From assembly GCA_046542305.1 (NCBI GenBank), contig JBKHBQ010000065.1, forward strand, positions 1 to 15,984: 15,984 nt of DNA, read 5' to 3'. The first letter of the stretch is position 1. Every line of letters begins with the position of its first letter. Source of the DNA: JBKHBQ01 sp046542305. Its GTDB lineage: Bacteria; Bacteroidota; Bacteroidia; Bacteroidales; 4484-276. Shown one piece after another: positions 5,324 to 14,100 of the stretch. The position numbers and the translations under genes are program-made. The notes under the pieces are model-generated. The model was not told the origin of the DNA, did not search any database, and saw nothing but the letters and a program-made list of their open reading frames with translations.

Positions 5324-8014
5324 ATGAAGAAACAATTACTTTTTAATCTGGTAAGCTTGATGATCGGTATTATCTTAATAGGTAGTTTACCGGGACAAGC
5401 ACAAAATTTTTCAGACAAGCTGACGCATCTTTCAAAGTCTACAGCAATGGCTGTCCCCGACAGCAGAACAAATGCAGTAGATTTTGAATGGACTGAAGGA
5501 TTTGAGAATGGAGAACTCCCTGCAGGCTGGCAAAATGTTGTAAACGCCGGCGAGGGCTGGAGTTTTTTCGCCAATCCTTTTTCCCACACAGTGATATATT
5601 ATTTTGGGGATATGGAAAGAAATGCCTGGTTAATTACTCCGGCGATTGACCTGAGTGCGTTAACCCAGGCAACATTTAGTATTTATCATCGCATTTATGC
5701 TTACAGTACCGGTTGGGCTGACAGAATATTAATCAGTACCGACGGCATAAACTGGGATGTGCTTGCTGAATATACCGAAGGATTCAATCCGGATGATTTT
5801 CAGGTTGATGAATATGACATCTCCGCATATACCGGAGGGCAAATTTATCTGGCTTTCGAAGCCGATTTACCGTTATTACCTGATTACTACGAAACAGTTT
5901 GGGAAATTCAGAGTGTTAGCGTGTATGCACCGGCATCCGGTTACAATGTGACTTTTAACGTGGAGGACGAAGGTGGTAATCCGCTTACAGATGCCATAGT
6001 TACCCTGAATGGCGCGACCAATGATCCGGGAGATTACGATTTCGAAAACATTGAACCCGGTTTGTATGATTACACTGTGGAACTGGATGAATACATTACA
6101 GAAACAGGTCAGGTTGAGATTGTCGATCAGGACGTACAGGTTGATGTCGTGCTGACGCAGCCCTTTGTTATTGACGAATTCCCTTACACCGAAGGATTCG
6201 ATGCAGGCGCATTGCCGGAGGGCTGGCAAAACGTGATTAATGCCGGCGAAGGCTGGAGTTTTTTTACAAGTCCTTTTACGCATACGGTTATCTATTATTT
6301 CGGCGACCTGGAAAGAAATGCATGGCTGATGACACCACTTATTGACCTGAGCGAACTTACACAGCCAACTTTTGGACTTTATCACCGCATATATGCATAC
6401 GGTACAGGATGGGCCAACAGAATTTTAATCAGTACTGATGGACAAAACTGGGATGCACTTGCCGAATTCAACGAAGGATTTAATCCGGACGACTACCAAT
6501 ATCATGAATACGATATTTCGGCCTATGCCGGACAACAGGTTTATCTGGCTTTGGAAGCTGATTATCCTTTACTGACCGACTATTATGAAACTGTGTGGGA
6601 GGTTCAGTACATCACAGTTTTTGAGCCGGTTCCGACCTATCAGGTAAGTTTTCTGGTAGAAGACGAAAATGGTGCTGCGCTCGATGATGCCACCATCACA
6701 TTCAATGAAGTAACAAATCCATCTGGTGATTATGTATTCGGTGATGTTGAACCCGGAACCTATGATTATTCCGTAGAACTGTTTGGGTTTGTAACCTATG
6801 AAGGGCAACTCGAAGTGACTGATCAAAATGTTGAGCAGACCGTCACCATGCTGTCCGCCGGGCAGATTGTTGACCTTTCGGAAGGCTGGTCATTAATATC
6901 ATCATACCAAAACCCGGAATCAACAGCACTGAACGATCTTTTTGAAATGCAGATCAACGATGAAACACTGGTCATTTTAATGAATAAAAATGGCTTTTTC
7001 TGGCCCGGACAAAATCTCAATACCCTGGGTGATTGGGATCCACACACTGGCTATAAGATTAAAATGAATGCCGATGATCAATTACTTGTAGGAGGTTCCT
7101 TTGTATTAAATCAAACCGTCGGGCTGGATGCCGGATTGAATTATCTTCCTGTGCTCAGCGAAAATCCGGTGGGAGCAACATCGGTATTTGAACAGGTAGC
7201 AGGCAGCCTGGTTTACGCTTACGATCTTGCTGAAGGCCTGGTTTACTGGCCGGGAGGCAATATCTATACACTGGAAACTCTGATTCCCGGCAAAGCTTAT
7301 GTAATAAAGATGGATGCTGCCGGCACGGTTGATTTTGGCGTTGTTGATGCGGGCACGAAAAGTGTAACCTCAAAAAACAGCCTTATTTCACAAACACCAT
7401 GGCAGGTTGAACAAACAGCCGACTTCCATCTGGTTTCCGTTCAGGGAGCAGCCCTCCAGAATATCGGCGCAGAGCAGGGCGATTTTATCGGCGTATTTAA
7501 CAATCACGGTCTTTGCACGGGTATGGTTCAAATATTAAGTGCAGGTCAAAACCAGATGCTTTCGGTTTATGGTGATGATTTTACAACCACGGATGTTGAA
7601 GGTATGCAGCAGGGAGAACAAATGAATTTTAAGCTTTTCGCCCATCATACCAAAGAAACCATCAACCTCGAAGCAGGCTGGGATCAGACATTATCTCACA
7701 AAGAAAATTTTGAGCACACGGGTTTGTCTGCCATTACCTCATTTAAAGCAGGACTCGCAGGCATATCAACCTTCGAAAATACCCGGGTGAATGTGTATCC
7801 TAACCCGGCCACTGACATGGTTTCTGTTGAATTGGTTAATTCCGAAAAAGAAATGCTTGAAATCATTAATCTGACCGGACAATGCATCAGGACAGCCGAG
7901 CTGAAAAACGGCGCAAACAGCCTGAACATTTCCGATCTTGAACCCGGCATTTATTTTATGAGAATCAATTCCGGGGATTCTTCACAAATTATGCAAAAAC
8001 TGATTATCAGATAA
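5324..8014 (+). CDS. Secreted multidomain surface protein with duplicated jelly-roll/Ig unit and T9SS sorting domain
   Basis: An 896-residue protein predicted to be exported by Sec and then carried across the outer membrane by the type IX system. Order: signal peptide (1 to about 26, ending near GQA); jelly-roll, choice-of-anchor J/MAM-like module (about 53-202, with LPAGWQN and GEGWSFF); carboxypeptidase-regulatory-like beta-sandwich (about 207-278, with DAIVTLNG and PGLYDYTV); a second jelly-roll (282-434) and second sandwich (438-510); a two-part repeat with YWP/FWP and GYKIKM (517-672); a further module with GDFIGVFNNHG and GDDFTT (690-810); and a type A T9SS domain (822-896), from VYPNPATD to MQKLIIR. 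The ATG at 5324 is chosen because it starts directly at the signal peptide; the upstream in-frame TTG at 5300 adds eight residues before it and lies at the predicted transcription start. No catalytic motif is recognised. Adhesion, matrix or glycan binding is inferred from the architecture only. It is paralogous to the next gene. Confidence 0.9.
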   Translation: MKKQLLFNLVSLMIGIILIGSLPGQAQNFSDKLTHLSKSTAMAVPDSRTNAVDFEWTEGFENGELPAGWQNVVNAGEGWSFFANPFSHTVIYYFGDMERNAWLITPAIDLSALTQATFSIYHRIYAYSTGWADRILISTDGINWDVLAEYTEGFNPDDFQVDEYDISAYTGGQIYLAFEADLPLLPDYYETVWEIQSVSVYAPASGYNVTFNVEDEGGNPLTDAIVTLNGATNDPGDYDFENIEPGLYDYTVELDEYITETGQVEIVDQDVQVDVVLTQPFVIDEFPYTEGFDAGALPEGWQNVINAGEGWSFFTSPFTHTVIYYFGDLERNAWLMTPLIDLSELTQPTFGLYHRIYAYGTGWANRILISTDGQNWDALAEFNEGFNPDDYQYHEYDISAYAGQQVYLALEADYPLLTDYYETVWEVQYITVFEPVPTYQVSFLVEDENGAALDDATITFNEVTNPSGDYVFGDVEPGTYDYSVELFGFVTYEGQLEVTDQNVEQTVTMLSAGQIVDLSEGWSLISSYQNPESTALNDLFEMQINDETLVILMNKNGFFWPGQNLNTLGDWDPHTGYKIKMNADDQLLVGGSFVLNQTVGLDAGLNYLPVLSENPVGATSVFEQVAGSLVYAYDLAEGLVYWPGGNIYTLETLIPGKAYVIKMDAAGTVDFGVVDAGTKSVTSKNSLISQTPWQVEQTADFHLVSVQGAALQNIGAEQGDFIGVFNNHGLCTGMVQILSAGQNQMLSVYGDDFTTTDVEGMQQGEQMNFKLFAHHTKETINLEAGWDQTLSHKENFEHTGLSAITSFKAGLAGISTFENTRVNVYPNPATDMVSVELVNSEKEMLEIINLTGQCIRTAELKNGANSLNISDLEPGIYFMRINSGDSSQIMQKLIIR
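5492..6856 (+). repeat. Internal tandem protein repeat, period 232 residues
   Basis: Two consecutive copies of a jelly-roll plus beta-sandwich unit in the 896-residue protein: residues 57-288 (to 6187) and 289-511. The first about 150 residues of each copy are very similar over long stretches: TEGF, GWQNV, NAGEGWSFF, HTVIYYFGD, YHRIYAY, RILISTDG, GFNPDD and YETVWE recur in register. The DNA differs mostly at third codon positions, so the duplication is not very recent and the protein sequence has been held constant. Confidence 0.88.
6872..7339 (+). repeat. Two-part C-terminal repeat module in the 896-residue protein
   Basis: Residues 517-590 and 597-672 are two diverged copies of a module of about 75 residues. 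Copy one has EGWSLISSY, FWPGQNLNTLGDW and GYKIKM; copy two has AGLNYLPVLSENPV, YWPGGNIYTLETLIPG and AYVIKM. The same pair, in the same order, occurs in the next gene (14702-15172). I do not know a family name for it. Confidence 0.75.
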
Positions 8015-8035
8015 TTGTTCCTTGATTTGTGAATC

Positions 8036-8071
8036 AGCAAAAACTACCCGAAAAACCGGGTAGTTTTTGCT
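8036..8071. terminator. Intrinsic terminator, symmetrical, between the two surface-protein genes
   Basis: AGCAAAAACTACCCG (8036-8050) and its exact complement (8057-8071) form a perfect 15-bp stem with a 6-nt loop, 21 nt after the stop of the first gene. The arms carry A5 and T5 tracts, so a GC-containing stem followed by U-rich sequence is produced on either strand. On the plus strand it should end the first transcript, which implies that the second gene is transcribed separately or by readthrough. Confidence 0.85.
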
Positions 8072-8137
8072 ATACTTACCAGCTCATTCACTAACAATAA
8101 CTTAAAGTACTTGTATTTAAATCCAAACCTGTATACT

Positions 8138-11100
8138 ATGAAATCTAATCCAACACAACTATTAATCATCAGCCTGATAAGTTTGTTTATCAGCCCCCTG
8201 CTATTTGGACAATCAAAAAAGTCTAATTTTCCTGAAATCATATTTTCTGACAGCAACAGCGAGTCCGTGAAATCTCGCCATGATACAGACAAAGGATGGT
8301 CATGTGGCGATCCGATTACCGACCCGCGTGATGACAAAGTCTATAATACCGTATTGATAGGCGACCAGTGCTGGATGGCAGAAAATCTGAATATCGGCCA
8401 GCGTATAGATGCGGGAGTTCAAATGACGGATAACGGAATTTTTGAAAAATACTGCCAGGATGACAATCCTGCCAACTGCGACATTTACGGAGGGCTTTAT
8501 CAATGGGATGAAATGATGCAGTATTCAACCGCGCAGGGAGATCAGGGGATTTGCATGCCCGGCTGGCGAATACCAACTGACAGTGAGTGGAAACAATTGG
8601 AAGGAATGGTCGACAGCCAATACCCTGTGGGCGACCCAGAATGGAATGGCTGGAGCTGGCGGGGCTCAGATGTGGCCGGACATTTAAAAGAAGCGGGAAC
8701 CACGCATTGGTTATCCCCCAACACAGGAGCCGACAACAGCAGCGGATTTACTGCGCTTCCGGGCGGATATGCAGCAGGAAGCAGCTTCAGTCATTTCAAC
8801 ACAATGGGCATGTTCTGGTCTTCAACCCAGCACGAAGGAGACAATGGCATCATGCGGGGGCTGCATTATGCGCTGACAACAAATATGCGAAACAGTTACA
8901 GTAAAGCTATAGCGATAAGCGTGCGGTGCATCCGCGGTGCAGCAACTACCAATGAGCCGCCGGATCCGCCATCAGAACCTGTACCCGGAAATGGTTCATC
9001 AGGCCAGGCAATAGATACTGATCTGTATTGGGTATGCACCGATCCCGACGATGATGACCTCACTTTTGATGTATATTTTGGCACGCAACCCGATCCGCCA
9101 CTTGTTGCTGAAGGTATCGAAGAAACTATATATAACCCCGGAACACTCGATTATCTCACCAATTATTACTGGAAAATTGTAGCTCACGATGATTACGGCC
9201 ACACCACCGAAGGGCCGGTATGGGAGTTTACAAGCACCGACCTGTTTTTTACCGTCACATTTTTTATTGAAAATCAGGCAGGCGAGCCGGTGGAGAATGC
9301 CGTTGTTACACTCGACGGTTTGAGCAATGAGCCGGGCGATTATATTTTCCCTGAAGTTCCTGTTGGCACTTTCGATTATGCGGTCACCCACGAAAACTAC
9401 TACCCGTCATGGGGAGAGGTTACGATAATTGACCAAAACATAGAAGTAGACGTGAATTTATCAGAGATCGTGACAATTGTTGATTTTCCGTTTACTGAGA
9501 ATTTTTCTTCCGGTCAATTACCCGTAGGCTGGCAAACAACGACATTTCAGGGCGAATATAACTGGGAATTTGCACTTAATCCCTTTCCTCATGCATTCAT
9601 ACATAATATTTCACGCGATCAGGTTTCTGCCCGACTCAGCACGCCGCTGATCGATGCTTCTGATTTAGGACAGGTCACCCTGGGAATTAACCAGAGATTC
9701 TCGAGCATTCCGGCAGGAGGGACAGTTTCAATCAGTATAAGCAACGACGGCATTACCTGGCAAACGGTTGAGCAGTACACCTCGTCAATTGGCACCGGGG
9801 AAGAGTTTCAATATATTGAATACGACATTACCCCCTATGCATCACAGAATATCTTTTTTGTAGGACTGAATGCAGATTTTCCTGACCAGAAGGCTTCCTA
9901 CGAAGCTGTGTGGGAAATAGACAGCATTGTGGTGTTTGAACCTGATTACTCCGTAACCTTTTACCTGGCAGATACTGCAGGCAATGTGATAAATGATGCG
10001 GTTATTACCCTTAACGAAACATCAAATCCTGCAGGCAATTATGTGTTCGAAAATATTGTTGCAGGCACATATTCTTATGTTGCGGAAGCAGAGGGATTTA
10101 TTGACCAGCACGGCTTTGTTGCAGTTACAGATCAGAATATTGCTGACACGGTGGTGATGCGCGAAGCCATTACCATTACCGAATTTCCCTACCAGCAGGA
10201 ATTTGATCAACAAACCATTCCTGCCGGATGGAACAGTATTGCACTTGCCGATCCTGATGGTAATTGGAGTTTTAATGGTGAATTTACTGAAATTCATAGT
10301 ACGTGGGGCGATCATACCAAAGCTTTGCTGGTTAGCCCGGTATTCGATTGCAGCAGCCTCGAAAGTGTTGCTTTTGGATTAAACCATTATTACATCGATA
10401 TTATGAGCATCGGATTTGCTGAAATCCTTCTTAGGGTCGATAATGGAGAATGGACTACAATTGACCATTTCCAGGGTGATGCCGTAGGCAACAACGATTT
10501 TCCCTATTTCGAATATTATATTACTGAATTTGCTGCCAATGAAGATTCTGTGCAAATTGCTTTCCTTTATGATGACCTGGATGAAACAGAATTCTGGTGG
10601 CAGATTGATGCATTCAGCATGTTTGAGCCGTTACCCTATGCGGTTTCTGTGGAAAATCTATCTGGCAATATTTATATTGACCAGGGAGATTCCGGGACCT
10701 TTGGGTTCGTCATTCAAAATAATGGCGCTGAAAACGACACCTACAGTTTTGAGGTATTAAATTCTACCTGGGATGTTGAAATGTCACACCAAACCCTGAC
10801 GCTGAATGCCGGCTTGAAAGATACAGTGTATGCTACTGTTCATGTACCGGATAATATCAATATGGGTGAAAATAATGAACTGAATCTGCTGGTCACGTCC
10901 CTGGGCGACGAAACCGTTACAGCCGAATCATCCTTTGTTGCAATTGGTGTTTCAACCATCAAGGAGGATTATTTCGAAAATTTCGATTACGTTGAAGAAC
11001 CCGACCTGCCAGGAGGATGGTCGAAAATTGAAGAAAGTACAGCCTATTGGTCCAGGGTTGAAACTGTTGGAAATGCAAGTATCGATCCGGTATCGTTTCC

Positions 11101-14100
11101 TAACCAGTTAGCGATTAACGTGGCCAACGATACGAGCGCCAATCTGGTGCTGATCTCTCCAAAAATAGATGAAAGTGTGAACCTGAGCGATTTCCGGGTA
11201 TTATTCAAGACCAGAACCACATCAAACTCTGCCTTAATGCTCGGCACCATGGATGCACCTGATGGGCAGTTCACTCCCCTGGAAAATTATAGCACAACTG
11301 AGCACTTTACATGGGAATATTTTATGTATGCTTTTGAGGATTATACAGGCAGCGATAGATACATAGCTTTTAAACTTGATTATTCCGAAACAAACACCGC
11401 AGCATACCTGGATGATATTACCATAGAAATTATACCTCCGCCAATATTGACTACAGATCCTGAAAGCTGGGACTTTGGTGAATACTGGGTTGAATATCCC
11501 TCGGAAGTGCCGCTCGAAATTGATGTGAAAAATACAGGCCATTATTTCCTCACTATCAGTGATATTTATCTGGATAATGAAGATGATTTCACGTTGGATT
11601 ACGATCATACTTTGTTGAATACACAAATGTTCTGGAACGAAAATATTCCGCTGACCGTGCATTTTGTAGCCTCACACACCGGGCCAATCAGCGGAAATAT
11701 CGTAATCGAATATAATGATGGCACCAACAAAACCCATAGTATTCCGCTGCAGGGCATTGGTATTCCAAGGCCTCCGGGCTCTACCTGCGATGATCCCATC
11801 TACCTGGAATTGCCCGTGGTTGATTATGAAAACACAACCGAGTTTGCGGGCAACGATTACAACAATTTTATGGTCTGGCCATATGCCGCTTTATTGAATG
11901 GTTATGATATGGACTTCCGCTTTACGCTCGAAGAAGAATCATATCTGGCGGCAAGTATATCCGGCCCTTACTACGGCCCGTCGCTCTACATTCTCGACCG
12001 CTGTCCTGATGCGGACAACCCGGCTCTGCTTTATGCCTGGATAGAACAAGCCTACGGCGGATCATTTGAAAATGTCATCTTACCGGCAGGCGAATATCAC
12101 ATGGTGATTTCCAGTCCGGCAGCGGCTAGTCCGTACACATACTTTACGCCTTTCGTATTAAACCTGTCAGCAGAACCAACACCTGATAAACACTCGGTGA
12201 CTTTTAACCTCTATGAAGATTCTCCTGAACAGGCACCTGTTGAGGATGCAGAGATCAGCATAAGGGGATTTCAAACAGATCTGGAGCTTTACACAAATAT
12301 CCAGGGACAGGTACAGCAAGACCTCTATGAATATGAATACCACGTTAATATTTATAAAGCGGACTATGGAATCCATGATTTCATGTTCACGCCTACTTCC
12401 GATACTGTTTTAAATATCCCGATGAATGACCTGATATGGACGCCGCACAGCCTGAATGTGGAAACGGATGGATTGTACCCAGGCCAGGCCTTGTTTACAT
12501 GGATTCCAAAACCTGAAGGAGAACCCTGGACAGAAAGCTTCGAGGGCGATTATCCGCCCCCTGAGTGGGACACCATTGTTACCAACAACGGGCAGGTACA
12601 GGAACCAGGTGTTGACTGGAAATTTACCTGGCAGAAATACGGCCCCGTAATTTTTTCAGATATCACAGCATACCCTGTGGATGGCGATTACCAGGCTTTT
12701 GTGCACTGGAGTGCAGAACCCCAGGACGAATGGTTGATCAGCCAGGAGTTTGAAGCCCCTGCCGGCAATCTTGAATTTTGGTATTTCGGCCGGAATGGTT
12801 CTTCTTACAGTGATTATTATGTGAAAATCTCCAACGACGGCGGCGAAACATGGTCTGAGGCATGGAATGCCAGCGACCTGCCCGACGGTCGCAACAACTA
12901 CGATTATCCGGTTTTTGTGGATTTGCAACCCTGGGCCGGGCAGGATATCCGCATTGCCTGGCAGGCATATAGTCCATTATACGGCTTGGAAGGCGCCTGG
13001 TGTATCGATAAGATCAGTGTGGGCGAAAGGAAGATCAACCCGGAAGATCTGAAATATATCTCAAAAACTGATCGTACTGCCGGTGAAAATATCACCGGAA
13101 CCATTCCCTCGGTCAGGGATGGGATTGACCTGCCCCGTGTAACCTTCGAAGACATGAATTACAACCTGGGCGGAACCAGAGTCAATGAGGGCTTCAGCGT
13201 TTACCTCGACGATATGCAAAACCCCATTGCCGAGGGAATTGATGAGCCCGAATATATGTTCATCGGGCTTGATGCCGGAGATTATGTTGCAGGAGTACAG
13301 GCAGTTTATTCTACCGGACAGTCCGAAATTGTTACCATCCCGTTTAATAATCCGGGCAGCGGGCAGCTATATCTGGCAGATTTTTATGTGGAAGACCAGC
13401 AGGGGCAGCCGGTCGATAATGCTGAGATTAACATAACCTATGCCGGTTCACTGGTTCAAACCATCTATACACAAAATGGCCAGGCTGCCACAGACCTTTA
13501 TCCAGGTGAATACGATTTCACAGTAGCGCATGAAGGGTTAAAAACCTACCAGGGACAATTTGAAATTGCCGACAATGCGGTTAACCTCAACATTGTTATG
13601 GAGGAAGGTTATCAGATCACTTTTTTGGTAAAGGATCAGGAAGATCAGTTTATAAGCAATGCAATTGTCAATATTGATGGAATAACCAAAAATACGGATG
13701 TGCAGGGTACGACAATTTTCGAGCTGAGCCCGGGCGAATATCCGTTTACGGTTACTCATCCGTCATACGATCCTTATCTGTCGAATATAGATGTTACAGG
13801 AAATGCAGTACAGGAAATTGTGATGGATGAGTTGAGTTGCAAAGCGCCTGAGAACCTGTCGGCAGCCTTGAGCGGCACCGATGTTTTGCTGCAGTGGGAT
13901 AAACCCGAGGTTGGAAGTGAGGGAAGTTGGCTGCACTGGGATGAACTTCCCAGCGGAAACAGCATAGGCAGTGGAGGTACGGTGATCTTTGATGTGGCCC
14001 AGCGATTTGAAACACTCGACATCCGCCCATACGCAGGACAGTTTTTATCCAGGGTGTGGTTTGTACCCTGGGAAAGCAATTGTACCTACACCGTTAAGGT

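Noticed and set aside
8111..8137. TTG start for the giant surface protein
   Set aside because: It adds nine residues ahead of a normal signal peptide at ATG 8138.
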